Part shown: in pieces, positions 25,543 to 35,590 of the stretch
How positions within the stretch are numbered: position 1 is the stretch's first letter
Layout of the letters: each line of letters starts with the position of its first letter
Origin: QHCF01 sp003244275
GTDB lineage: Bacteria; Actinomycetota; Acidimicrobiia; Acidimicrobiales; QHCF01
Length of the DNA stretch: 64,000 nucleotides
Assembly: GCA_036806345.1 (NCBI GenBank)
Contig: DAIROT010000005.1
Span: 1-64,000, forward strand
Direction of reading: 5' to 3'
Notes under the pieces: generated by a model
Seen by the model: only the letters and a program-made list of their open reading frames with translations
Database searches by the model: none
Told to the model about the DNA's origin: nothing
Position numbers and translations under genes: made by a program

Positions 25543-26031
25543 CTACTTGACCTCCCGTAGCTGGCCTGACTTGACCTCGAACACGAAGCCCCTGACGTCC
25601 TTATGGGGGAGGAAGGGGCTGGCCTTGACCCGGGCCATGGACTGGCGCACATCCTCGTCCACGTCTGGGAAGGCCTCGGGCGCCCAAGTGGGGCTGTGAC
25701 CGACGTCATCTTGGATCTGGCGGCGGAAGTCGTCGTCGCTGAACGTCAGCATCCCACAGTCGGCGTGGTGGACCAGGATGATCTCCTCGGTGCCGAGCAG
25801 CCGCTGGGAGATGGCCAGCGAGCGCACGGCGTCGTCGGTGATGGCTCCCCCGGCGTTGCGAATGACATGGGCGTCACCTTCGGACAACCCGAAGATGCCG
25901 TAGGGGTTGACCCGGGCATCCATGCAGGCCACGATGGCCACCTTCTTGCCCGGGGGCATGGGCAGGCTGCCCTTGTCGAAGCTCTGGGCGTAGGCCTCGG
26001 CCCTTTCCAACAGCGCGTCGGTAGTGCTCAC
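25543..26031 (-). CDS. Beta-class carbonic anhydrase
   Basis: Interconverts CO2 and bicarbonate. The 162-aa protein has the zinc-site motifs ACMDAR (Cys-x-Asp-x-Arg) and HHADCG (His-x2-Cys), plus RNAGG. It is short for the class, with a small C-terminal part, as in the small actinobacterial Rv1284-type enzymes. Next to prk and RuBisCO it probably supplies CO2 or bicarbonate for carbon fixation (inference). Confidence 0.9.
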   Translation of the reverse strand: MSTTDALLERAEAYAQSFDKGSLPMPPGKKVAIVACMDARVNPYGIFGLSEGDAHVIRNAGGAITDDAVRSLAISQRLLGTEEIILVHHADCGMLTFSDDDFRRQIQDDVGHSPTWAPEAFPDVDEDVRQSMARVKASPFLPHKDVRGFVFEVKSGQLREVK

Positions 26032-26056
26032 AGCTGACTCCTCTCGTCGTGGTCGT

Positions 26057-26082
26057 TGACTAAATCTCGACCATTCTAGTCA
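26057..26082. promoter_or_regulatory. Imperfect palindrome in divergent promoter
   Basis: TGACTAAAT and ATTCTAGTCA form an inverted repeat with one bulge in the 89-bp gap between the carbonic anhydrase and carboxylesterase genes. It is a possible operator for either gene. Confidence 0.3.
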
Positions 26083-26120
26083 GGATTGGAGGGCCAGGTC
26101 GAGGCAGGTAGAACGGGTTC

Positions 26121-27746
26121 ATGGCAATCTCCCCGGTCGCCGAGACCACCTGTGGCCGGGTGGAGGGCCTGTACCGGGACGGGACTCACGTCTTTATGGG
26201 CATCCCGTTCGCCCGGGCCCCGGTCGGTGAGCTGCGCTTTCGACCGCCGCAGCCGCCCGAGCCGTGGGCCGGCGTCCGGCTCACCCAGCGCTCGGGGCCC
26301 ATTCCCCTCCAGCCTCCATCCCCCCTGGAGGCCACCCTGGGGACCCAGGGTTTCACCCAGGGGGAGGACTGCCTGTCGCTCAATGTCTGGACGCCGGGCC
26401 TGGACGGCCAGCGGCGCCCGGTCATGGTGTGGGTACACGGGGGGATGTTCGTCACCGGCACGGGCGCCAGCAAGTGGTACAGCGGTCGGACCTTCGCCAC
26501 CTCCAGCGATGTGGTGGTGGTCACCCTCAACTACCGCCTGGGCGCCATCGGGTTCCTGCACCTGGCCCAGGTGGCTGGTGAGGAGTACGCCTCGTCGGGG
26601 AACTGCGGACTGTTGGACCAGCTGGCCGCCCTGGAATGGGTGCGGGACAACGTCGCCGCCTTCGGTGGCGATCCGGCCAATGTCACTGTGTTCGGCGAGT
26701 CAGCGGGAGCGATGAGCGTGGGTGGGCTGCTGGGGGTGCCGCGGGCTCAGGGCCTTTTTTGCAAAGCCATCCTGCAGAGCGGGGCCTGCGCCAACGTGCG
26801 GGCGCCCGAGGTGGCAGCCGAGGTCACCGAGGAGCTGCTGGCCGACCTTGGCATCCGGGCTGGTGCGGTGGCGGCGCTGGCGGCCATGCCCGGGGCCCAG
26901 CTGATCGAGGCTCAGGAGCGGGTGACGACCCGGCGCCTGTCGACCTGGGCCACGCCCGGTGCCCTACCGTTCTCACCGGTGGTCGATGGGATCAGCCTGC
27001 CTCGGCCACCTCTGGAGGCGGTGGCGGGCGGCTCGGCGGCCGGGGTGAGGATGGCGGTGGGGACCAACCGGGACGAGATGACCCTGTTCACCCTGGTCGA
27101 CCCGACCATGAACAGCCTGAACGAGGCCGGGCTGGAGCGTCAGGCGACCGTGATCTTCGGGGCAACCACGGCGGCCAAGGCGGTCGAGGTCTACCGGGTG
27201 GGCCGCCCCCGCGCCTCGCCGGGCCAGGTGTGGGTGGCCATGCTGACCGATGCCATCTTTCGCACTCCGGCCATCCGGCTGGCCGAGGCTCAGTCGCTCC
27301 ACCAGCCGGCCACCTTCATGTATCTGTTCACCTGGCCGACCCCTGTCTTTGGCGGGATGCTGGGCGCGTCGCACGGTCTGGAGGTGGCTTTCGTCTTCGA
27401 CACGGTGGACCAGCCGGGTGTCAACCTGCTGGTGGGCGAGGGCCCTCATCTGGCGCCGATGGCTACCCGGATGCACCGGGCGTGGGCCGCCTTTGCCCGC
27501 CNNNNNNNNNNCGTTGCGACCGTCGACAGCGACCGTCGCGCCTTCCGCCGCGGCGTTCCCGACGTCCCCACCGGACCGGGCTCGGAGCGACCAGAGTGGC
27601 CCGCCTACGAAACCACCCGTCGCAGCACCATGACGATGGACGAGACCTGGGAGGTGACCGACGACCCGGGCCGCGCTGAGCGCCTGGTGTCAGAGGAAGC
27701 CGCCGTAGCGCCGGCCGGCGTCGAGCGAGGGCCGACCCGCCCCTAG
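26121..27746 (+). CDS. Carboxylesterase type B (crosses sequence gap)
   Basis: A carboxylesterase / para-nitrobenzyl-esterase-like alpha/beta hydrolase, about 541 codons including four that contain Ns. It shows CLSLNVWTPG, the oxyanion segment VMVWVHGGMF, the nucleophile elbow GESAGAMSVGG and the catalytic histidine region GASHGLEVAFVF. After the N run (27502-27511) the same frame resumes with PEWPAYETTRRSTM, the usual end of the family, so ten Ns preserve the frame. The stretch just after the gap (ATVDSDRRAFRRGVPDV) is unlike the family. Substrate unknown. Confidence 0.82.
   Translation: MAISPVAETTCGRVEGLYRDGTHVFMGIPFARAPVGELRFRPPQPPEPWAGVRLTQRSGPIPLQPPSPLEATLGTQGFTQGEDCLSLNVWTPGLDGQRRPVMVWVHGGMFVTGTGASKWYSGRTFATSSDVVVVTLNYRLGAIGFLHLAQVAGEEYASSGNCGLLDQLAALEWVRDNVAAFGGDPANVTVFGESAGAMSVGGLLGVPRAQGLFCKAILQSGACANVRAPEVAAEVTEELLADLGIRAGAVAALAAMPGAQLIEAQERVTTRRLSTWATPGALPFSPVVDGISLPRPPLEAVAGGSAAGVRMAVGTNRDEMTLFTLVDPTMNSLNEAGLERQATVIFGATTAAKAVEVYRVGRPRASPGQVWVAMLTDAIFRTPAIRLAEAQSLHQPATFMYLFTWPTPVFGGMLGASHGLEVAFVFDTVDQPGVNLLVGEGPHLAPMATRMHRAWAAFARXXXXVATVDSDRRAFRRGVPDVPTGPGSERPEWPAYETTRRSTMTMDETWEVTDDPGRAERLVSEEAAVAPAGVERGPTRP
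27502..27511. other. Run of ten undetermined bases
   Basis: Ten Ns mark a gap or scaffold join within the carboxylesterase gene. The true length may differ, so the local frame and the order of the flanks are uncertain. Confidence 0.95.
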
Positions 27747-27942
27747 AAGGCCGATGCGACAGAACCGGCGGCCAGGACCAGCACCTCGTAGACGTAGATC
27801 TTCTCGCGGCCGAGCCGGTCAGCCATCCGTCCAAAGGCGATTCGCCCCAGCTGTTGGGGTCAGCAGGGCCCAACGACGACAGAAGTGACTTGTGGTAGCT
27901 GGCGATGTGCCATTCGGGGAAGCGCTGATTGAGGGTGGACAT
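27743..27942 (-). pseudogene. Remnant of an MFS transporter
   Basis: On the - strand, MSTLNQRFPEWHIASYHK (from 27942) resembles the start of sugar/organic-acid MFS transporters. About 50 residues later in a different frame comes GRMADRLGREKIYVYEV and then LVLAAGSVASAF before a TAG, matching the loop 2-3 signature (G-x-x-AD-x-x-GR) and the third helix. The first two membrane helices are largely missing and the rest of the transporter is gone. A decayed gene is the simplest reading. Confidence 0.55.
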
Positions 27943-27953
27943 CCTGGGTCATC

Positions 27954-29231
27954 TCAACCTCCGATTGGCTGTCCACTGGAGGGGTCGAGGAACAGCCTGG
28001 GCGCCCTGGAGTGGGTGAAGTCCAACATGGGGGTCAGGGAGCCGCCGATGGCGTCGGCCGACCCGTCGCCGATCCGCTGACCCTGCAGCCAGTTGTCCTC
28101 GATGAAACCCACCACCGAGGACTGTGAGCTGAAGTTGTTGTCAACGAAATTGCGCCGGCTGTAGAGCGAGATCACCAGCAGCGGTAGCCGGGGTCCCATC
28201 CCGCAGCGCGCCTCCTCGGGCGTCCCGGCATCAGTGGTCGGGACCTTGGAGGCATTGGCCCCGCACTGTCCAGAGGTGGTGGCCGGAGCCACCACGGCGC
28301 CCGTGAGGGAGTCGAGCGGGGTCTGGGACTGCATCAGGATGGGGCCTATCTGATGGTCGTACCACCCGTCGCTATCGTCGTAATTGACCACCACCGCGGT
28401 GTCCTTCCAGCTGGGCAGCCTCTCCAGGTGGTTGACGGTGTCGGCCAGGAAGGTCTGCTCATCGAGGGGATCCGAGTAGCCGGCGTGGCCGTCCTGGTAC
28501 TCCGGGGCCTTGAGATACGACACCGAGGGCAGGTTTTCGGCGTCACCAGCCGCGAAGAAGTCCCTCAGGTCGTACTGGTGATTGGCCTGGTCCTGGGTGC
28601 CGATCGCCGCCACCGAGGTGGGCGGCAGGTGCCGGGGGTTGGCCGTCGACGCGTAGTACTGGAAGGGCTGGTGGTGGGGGCTGTAGTCCTTCACCGGGTG
28701 ACCGAGGATGTTGGTGTGCGAGCCGGTGCACACCGCGGCCAGATCGTCACTGCTCGGATGGCCCGACACGTAGGAGGGGCTGGCGAAGCCGCCCTGGAAC
28801 CAGCCCCAGCCCACACCCTTCTGGTCGAGCAGGTCGCCGATGTTCCTGCCGCCCATCTGGATGTCGGCCGGCGCGCTGTTCCTGTCTTGAGTGGCCGAGC
28901 ACACGTCGTAGTACGGGTCGGCATCGCTGTACATGGTCCCGGGACCCTGCGCCTCAGATTGGCCCGGATTTGCCTGGAGGGCGCCCTTTGGCACGCCGCA
29001 GGTAGGGGCCTGGTACACGGCGCTGGCCGGGCCGCAGATGGCTCCGTAGGTGTTGCCGGCAGTGGCATTGACCGCGCCGGGGGAAGACGGACCGAAGGTG
29101 GTCCCGTAGGAGTTGTCGCTCATGGCGAAGTGCTGGGCATAGTTCCAAAGGGCGGTGACGGTGTTGCCGTCGAAGTAGTCCATCACTGCGTAGTTGGGGG
29201 AAACGCCGGCGGGTGTTCGACCTGATGTCAT
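27954..29231 (-). CDS. Phosphoesterase (phospholipase C / acid phosphatase family), N-terminally truncated
   Basis: A 425-aa protein of the PF04185 phosphoesterase family. It has YFDGNTVTALWNYAQ, the predicted nucleophile serine region TFGPSSPGAVN, and the metal-binding Asp pair in VVNYDDSDGWYDH. The family normally starts with a signal peptide and an ENRSFDHYFG motif that supplies two metal ligands; both are absent, and I cannot find them in any frame upstream to 29343. Even so, AAGGAGG stands 7 bp before ATG 29231. It is either a decayed gene or one re-started after a deletion, and probably inactive or cytoplasmic. Confidence 0.75.
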   Translation of the reverse strand: MTSGRTPAGVSPNYAVMDYFDGNTVTALWNYAQHFAMSDNSYGTTFGPSSPGAVNATAGNTYGAICGPASAVYQAPTCGVPKGALQANPGQSEAQGPGTMYSDADPYYDVCSATQDRNSAPADIQMGGRNIGDLLDQKGVGWGWFQGGFASPSYVSGHPSSDDLAAVCTGSHTNILGHPVKDYSPHHQPFQYYASTANPRHLPPTSVAAIGTQDQANHQYDLRDFFAAGDAENLPSVSYLKAPEYQDGHAGYSDPLDEQTFLADTVNHLERLPSWKDTAVVVNYDDSDGWYDHQIGPILMQSQTPLDSLTGAVVAPATTSGQCGANASKVPTTDAGTPEEARCGMGPRLPLLVISLYSRRNFVDNNFSSQSSVVGFIEDNWLQGQRIGDGSADAIGGSLTPMLDFTHSRAPRLFLDPSSGQPIGG

Positions 29232-29343
29232 CGAGTGTCCTCCTTGCCAGTCGTTCGCTACCCATCAGCTTGTCGGTGGCGCCGGAACGCCGATCGAAGG
29301 GCCGCCGACCACTAGGTGAAACCTCCGTGAACGATCGGAGATC

Positions 29344-30096
29344 TCAGGCGGCGGTGGGACGACGTGGGTGGTTCTTCGTTCGAACGGTTCGCACCTCGCG
29401 CACCGGCCATCCCCGGGCATCGGCCACCTGGCGAAGCTTGCGATCCGGATTGACCACCTCGGCTCGGCCGACCAACTCCAGCAGGGGAAGATCGCTGATG
29501 GAGTCCGAGTAGGCCACCGACACTGACAGATCGATGCCAGTCCGCTCGGCGTGGGCCGCCACAGCCTCGGCCTTGGCCACACCGTGCAGCACCGAGCCGC
29601 CGAGCCGACCGCTGTAACGCTGCGCCCCGTCGACCTCGGCGCTGGTGCCCAGGCCGCCAGTCATCCCCAGGCGCTGGGCGAGGATCTGGGCGAGCTCAGC
29701 CGGGGCGGCGGTGGCGATGAAGGTCAGATCGCCGACCTGGCCATGGCCACGGATCAGCTCGGCAATCTCGGGATAGACCCGAGGAAGGATCCGTTGGTCG
29801 GAGATTCCCTCGGCGATGGCCTGCATGTCGGGGCGATAGCGCCCCTGGACGATCTCCAGGGCTGCCTCTCGTGAGGTTTTGAGGGCCGCCGACCGCTCCA
29901 CCCTGGCCAGTCGGAAGACCGCCTGTTGATATGCGAAGCGCAGGATATCCTGGGTCCCACAAACCTCCCTCTCGTGCAGGCCGCGGGCCAGCAGGTACAG
30001 GCTGGAGCCGGGGATCAAGGTGTTGTCGAGGTCGAAGAAGGCTGCCCGTCGTGTTGTAGTGCGGTCGCAGTCCTGGCCTCCGGTGGCATAGGGCAT
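29344..30096 (-). CDS. HAD-superfamily hydrolase, subfamily IB
   Basis: A phosphoserine-phosphatase-like HAD hydrolase, 250 aa. Motif I is FFDLDNTL with the nucleophile and acid aspartates, motif II is in FIATAAP, a lysine sits in GVAKAEAV and motif IV is YSDSISDLPLLE. The SSLYLLARGL cap region matches the IB subfamily. ATG 30096 (MPYATGG) is chosen because GGAGGAGG lies 4 bp upstream; starts 24-36 bp further up have no such site. Substrate unknown. Confidence 0.85.
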   Translation of the reverse strand: MPYATGGQDCDRTTTRRAAFFDLDNTLIPGSSLYLLARGLHEREVCGTQDILRFAYQQAVFRLARVERSAALKTSREAALEIVQGRYRPDMQAIAEGISDQRILPRVYPEIAELIRGHGQVGDLTFIATAAPAELAQILAQRLGMTGGLGTSAEVDGAQRYSGRLGGSVLHGVAKAEAVAAHAERTGIDLSVSVAYSDSISDLPLLELVGRAEVVNPDRKLRQVADARGWPVREVRTVRTKNHPRRPTAA

Positions 30097-30229
30097 AGCA
30101 CCTCCTCCGAGCACAGACATTGCCAACACCAATGGGTACTCGGCCTGGCTTGCGCCGAGATTGAGTCCCGGTGGCGCCGGGATGAAGCGTCGGCCAATTT
30201 GCCGCCAGCACCTCCCAAGGCACCTCTGC

Positions 30230-30439
30230 CTACCTGGCTGTCCTTACCGCCCGCCACAGGCTGAACGGCAACAGCACTACCACCGCCACCGGTACCAGCC
30301 ACCAGGTCGGAATCGACGTGTGACTGATCCCATAGGTGGCGGCCAATGCCACCACCACCCCGACAGCCACCCGCCAGTCGTCGCCGACAACGAAGTCGTA
30401 CCAGAAGGCCCCGAAGGCCCGCAGCTGTCGGCCCATCAC
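30230..30439 (-). CDS. Small membrane protein
   Basis: An unrecognised 69-aa protein with two hydrophobic segments (WRVAVGVVVALAATYGI and WWLVPVAVVVLLPFSLW). Its ATG overlaps the stop of the COG4280-type gene upstream (ATGA), so the two are translated together and may form one membrane complex. Confidence 0.65.
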   Translation of the reverse strand: MMGRQLRAFGAFWYDFVVGDDWRVAVGVVVALAATYGISHTSIPTWWLVPVAVVVLLPFSLWRAVRTAR

Positions 30440-31239
30440 GGCGCCTCCACCGGGCGGGGAGCCCCAGGTGCGAGTTTGGATTGGGCGCCGGCCGGCCAGG
30501 GCTGCCGACGGCCTTGGCCCTGGCCCCGCAGCCCGAACGTCAGGCCCACACCGAACAGGGCCACCGCCGGAATCAGCGCCAGTAGGGCGGCGTCCGAGCC
30601 GGGCCAGTGGGCCCCGGCTCCCTCCGCTCCCCAGAACATGCCGAACGACGTGAGCATCACGCCCACCACAAACTTCATGGTGTTCTCGGGAATCCTCGAC
30701 AAAGGAGCCCGCACCACGACACCAACCGCCACCACCACCAGGACGGCTGCCATGGCAGCCACTGCGGCCAAGGGGATGTCGTGCTGGTTGCTGCCGAAGG
30801 TCAGGACTATGAACGCCACCTCCAGGCCCTCGAGCACCACCCCCTTGAACGACAGTGTGAACGCATACCAGTCCGAGACCATCCCGCGTCGTTGCGTCGG
30901 CGCAGCCTCGGCCGCCGCCACCTGGTCGAGAAAGATCTGGGCCTCATCGTGCAGGGACTTGTGACCGCTCGCCCGCAGGATCGCCTTGCGCATCCACTGC
31001 AGACCGAACACCAACAGCAGACCCCCCACCACCAACCGCAGGCCGGCCAGGGGCACGGCCGACAGGGCCGGCCCGAGGGCGCCCACCACCACGACCAGGA
31101 AAGCCAGGCCAGCGAATACCCCGGTGATGGCCGAACGCCAGTCCCGCACGGTGCCGGCGGCCAGCACAATGGTGGTGGCCTCGACCGCCTCGACGGTGCA
31201 CGCCAGGAAGACAGCGACAAACAGTGCTCCGCCGTTCAT
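30436..31239 (-). CDS. COG4280-type predicted membrane protein
   Basis: A 267-aa polytopic membrane protein with about six or seven hydrophobic segments and an acidic first helix (VFLACTVEAVEATTIVLAAG) whose repeat-like counterpart is GVVLEGLEVAFIVLTFG. The paired Glu motifs in two halves recall cation/H+ exchangers of the GDT1/TMEM165 type, so metal transport is possible (inference). ATG 31239 follows GGAGGG at 6 bp, chosen over an upstream start. Confidence 0.7.
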   Translation of the reverse strand: MNGGALFVAVFLACTVEAVEATTIVLAAGTVRDWRSAITGVFAGLAFLVVVVGALGPALSAVPLAGLRLVVGGLLLVFGLQWMRKAILRASGHKSLHDEAQIFLDQVAAAEAAPTQRRGMVSDWYAFTLSFKGVVLEGLEVAFIVLTFGSNQHDIPLAAVAAMAAVLVVVAVGVVVRAPLSRIPENTMKFVVGVMLTSFGMFWGAEGAGAHWPGSDAALLALIPAVALFGVGLTFGLRGQGQGRRQPWPAGAQSKLAPGAPRPVEAP

Positions 31240-31289
31240 GTGATCCCTCCGTCTGGGCCCATCACCCGCCGCCAATGGCTCTCAACGAG

Positions 31290-31304
31290 CGAGTGTAACA
31301 CTCG
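31290..31304. promoter_or_regulatory. Palindrome upstream of the COG4280-type gene
   Basis: CGAGTGT-A-ACACTCG is a perfect 7-bp inverted repeat about 50 bp before the start at 31239. Its core GTGTAACAC recurs at 48371-48381. It may be an operator. Confidence 0.35.
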
Positions 31305-31375
31305 TTAGATCAGCCGGGTAACCGCTGTCCCCTGCGGCCACGTCCGGAGGAGCCGGCGCCGGATGCGTTCGGCTC

Positions 31376-32487
<1,112 letters not shown>

Positions 32488-32491
<4 letters not shown>

Positions 32492-34325
32492 CGGGCCACA
32501 CTGCTGCCCAGGGGCAACGGGGCTGTGCTCTGGGTCTTGCCCAGCTGTCGCCAGCCGGCCGGGGTCAGCAGGTGGAACAGGCCCCAGGCGGTCGCCACCA
32601 CCAACAGGGCAAACACGATGGCAATGACCTCCATGGCCGTGCCTCCTCCATAGTCGTAGTTGGCCAGGGCCTTGGTGATGCCCACCGAGACCGGGGGTTG
32701 GTTGGGCGGGTACAACAGCTCCGATACCGGTAGCTCGAGCAGCGTGGCGGTGAAGGTGAGGACCCAGGCGGCCAGTAGCGGGCGGGACAGTACGGGCAGC
32801 ACGGTGCGGGCCCACGACACCACCGATCCTGAGCCGTGCACCCGCCCGGCCTCTTGGAGGCCGTGCTGGACCTGCGCGAAGGGCCCGAGCAGCACCCGCG
32901 ACGTCGAGGGCAGGACGGTAGCCAGGTAGCCGAGCACCAACAAGGTGGTGTCTCGTAGAGGTGGATGCCCAGGTGGTTGGCGAGAGGCAGGTTGTAGGTG
33001 AAGATGTAGCCGGCCGCGAACACGATGCCGGGTAGGGCGACGGCAGTCAGCAGCATCAGATCGAGCAGGCGGGCGCTGAGCCGGCTGGCCCGCTCTGCGA
33101 GCATCCGAGCCGAGACGGCGGCCAGGACGGTGGTAAGGGTGGCGGCGATCAGCGCCAGGCGAGTCGAGTAGGCCAGCGGGCCCCGCAGGGCCGGACTGTG
33201 GAAGACGCGCCGGTAGTTGGAAAAGGTGAGGCTGTGGGAGGACGCCAGCGACCCGAGTCCTCTGACCAGGGATGCCGACACCGCCCCGATGGCCGGGATG
33301 CCCAGCCCGATCAGTACCAGCAGCCCCAACCCAGCCAGGGCGCCCACCCGCTGAGGTGGCGAGAGCCGCTGACGACGGGCTGGCCGGGACCGGCCCCCCA
33401 GCACCCGGTAGCTCCGCCCCCGGAGGGCCCGGCCCTGGGCCAGGAGGGCCAGGCCAGCCATGGCCATGAGAATCCACCCGATGGCGGCCGCCACCGGGAA
33501 GCGGATGGGGAAGTTGCCGACCGCGTTGTAGAGGGTAAAGGTGGCAACCGGGAAATGAGCGTCGTTGGCCAGGGTGGCGGCCACGCCGAAGTCGCTGATC
33601 GACTCGGCGAACACGATGGCCAGCGCCGACCAGATGGCCGGGGCGAGCAGGGCCAGCACCACTCGGGTGGCGTCGAGTGGGCCGCCGCCGTGTACCCGCA
33701 CGGCCGTCTCGAATTCCTCCCCCAGTCCCCTGAGGGCGCCGGATATGGCCAGATAGGCGAAGGGGACGCCCTTGGCGGTGAGGACCACGATCACGCCAAA
33801 GGGCCCATAGAACAAGGTGCGCAAGGCGCCCGGGTGCAGCCCCAGCAGATCCAGCACACCCGACGGCTCGAGCAGGCGCTCCCAGCCGAGGGCCACCAGG
33901 TAGGAGGGGGCCAGGAGCAGGGCGAACATGGCTCCCGTCCACAAGCGCCGCTGGGGTACGTCGGTTCGCAGCACCAGCCAGGCCACCCCGAAGCCGATTG
34001 CCGCGCCAGCCACCGCGCTGCTGACGCCAACCAGGAGCGAGTCCAGGACGCCATGGAGGAGCGGACCACCGAGGGCGGCCCGAAATCCCGAGAGAGTGAA
34101 CCACTGGGGGCCCTGCGAAAGCAACCGGGGCGAGAAGGCCACCAGCAGGAACAGCACGATGGGAAGGACCAGGATGGCCACGATGAGCAGCCAGAAGACC
34201 GCCATCGGCGCACCCCGGTAACGCGAGAGGCCCATGGCAGCCCGATCGCGCCACCCGGTTTCCCGGGCTGGTGGGGCAACCGTCTCGGGCGGGCGGGGCG
34301 GGCGGTTGGGGGCGGCTACGGACAC
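32488..34325 (-). CDS. Fused ABC transporter permease, iron/FbpB type, with frameshift
   Basis: A double-permease protein (two 6-helix halves, about 610 aa) that forms the membrane channel of the importer. The first frame runs from GTG 34325 through PSYLVALGWERLL and the first EAA-like loop to NLPLANHLGIHLYE. Near 32950 the frame changes, and the second frame continues with TTLLVLGYLATVLP, a second EAA-like loop and ALANYDYGGGTAMEV to the stop at 32488. The break lies in GAGACACCACC on the - strand; removing two bases restores the frame. It may be a sequencing error or a real inactivation. Confidence 0.8.
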
Positions 34326-34349
34326 GGCGACGTCTCGGAGGCCCGGTGG

Positions 34350-35444
34350 CTACTTGATGTTGGTGTCGAAGAAGGAGTTCACCTGGCCCTCGAGCGGGCC
34401 CCAGAAGTATGGATTGATCTTCTGGTAGTTGTTGGGGAAGGGCGGCAGCACCGACACCGGGTCGATACCCGGCGACACCGGCCAGTACAGCGAATCGCCG
34501 GTCGGGTCACTCACCTGCATCACGTGCTGGCCGGCCGGGGACAGCACGTACTGCACGAACTTCTTGGCCTCCGACTGCTCGGCCGGCGGTGCCGCCTTGT
34601 CGATGCCGATCACGCCCGGCAGCAAGGTCGACTTGGGCAGGTAGACGATCTTGGGGTCGTAACTGGCGCTCTTGGTGGCCTTGGCCGCCTCGCCGGTGGC
34701 CGCCGAGCTCTGGATCAGCCCGTACTCGATCTGGCCCGTCTCGAGGGCGTGCAGTGTGTCGCCGTTGGTCGGGAAGACATGCAGGCCGTTGGCCTTGAGC
34801 TTGGTCAGGTAGGCCTCGCCCGCCGCTACTCCGTGGGCCTGCCCACCGAACTGGTTCATCAACCCGGCGATGAAGGGGTAGGTCGGACCGGACTGGGACG
34901 GGTCGTTCATGCCCACCAGCCCCTTGTACTGGTTGCTCAGCAGGTCCTGATAGCTGGACGGCACGGCCGAGGTCTTGGCCCCGTTGTAGATGAGCGCCGC
35001 CATCACCGTGGTGCTCACCGGGACGTAGGAGTGGTCGGTGGGCACGAGCGCCTTACCGGCATCGTTGAGCGGGACCGGGGGGGCGTAGTCGAGCAGCTGG
35101 CCCTGCTTGTCGAGGGCGGCAAAGGCGGTGTCGCCGTCCACCCAGAGCAGGCCCCACTGCGGGTTGTTGCGCTCGGCCGCGACCTTGGTGAGCAGTGGCC
35201 CGGTGCTGTCATCGTCCAGCCTGACCGGGATGCCGGTGGCCGCCTGGAAGGCGGCGGTCACCTTTGAGTCGTAGCCCTGAGCCGAGTACACCACCAGCGG
35301 CACGGTCGAGGACGAGCCGCGGGATGGCGCCGGATGGCTGGCTCCGGTGGCGGACCCCGAGGCACCAGAGCCGCAGCCGGCGAGGAGGCCTCCGGTGGCG
35401 AGCAGGGTGGCGATCAGGATACTGCCACGAAAGCGAAACGGCAT
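34350..35444 (-). CDS. Extracellular solute-binding lipoprotein, family 1
   Basis: The binding protein of the importer, 364 aa. A signal peptide ends in the lipobox LLAGCGSG, giving a lipid-anchored protein. The mature part has VVYSAQGYDSKVTAAFQAATG, MAALIYNGAKTS and a closing YQKINPYFWGP. The family includes Fe(III), thiamine and 2-aminoethylphosphonate binders; the FbpB-type double permease favours iron (inference). ATG 35444 places the basic residues before the signal helix; an upstream ATG gives no signal peptide shape. Confidence 0.85.
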   Translation of the reverse strand: MPFRFRGSILIATLLATGGLLAGCGSGASGSATGASHPAPSRGSSSTVPLVVYSAQGYDSKVTAAFQAATGIPVRLDDDSTGPLLTKVAAERNNPQWGLLWVDGDTAFAALDKQGQLLDYAPPVPLNDAGKALVPTDHSYVPVSTTVMAALIYNGAKTSAVPSSYQDLLSNQYKGLVGMNDPSQSGPTYPFIAGLMNQFGGQAHGVAAGEAYLTKLKANGLHVFPTNGDTLHALETGQIEYGLIQSSAATGEAAKATKSASYDPKIVYLPKSTLLPGVIGIDKAAPPAEQSEAKKFVQYVLSPAGQHVMQVSDPTGDSLYWPVSPGIDPVSVLPPFPNNYQKINPYFWGPLEGQVNSFFDTNIK

Positions 35445-35590
35445 GGACGCCCCCCAATGGTTGCAAGTCTCGAGTAACGATCGTTTGGGACAGTACCGAA
35501 CCGACATTGACGGTGAGTAGCCATTGGGTAGCGTCCAGGTGAAGTGAGGACGACGAACAGGGTCGCATCTCGGTCAGGCAGACTGGGGCG

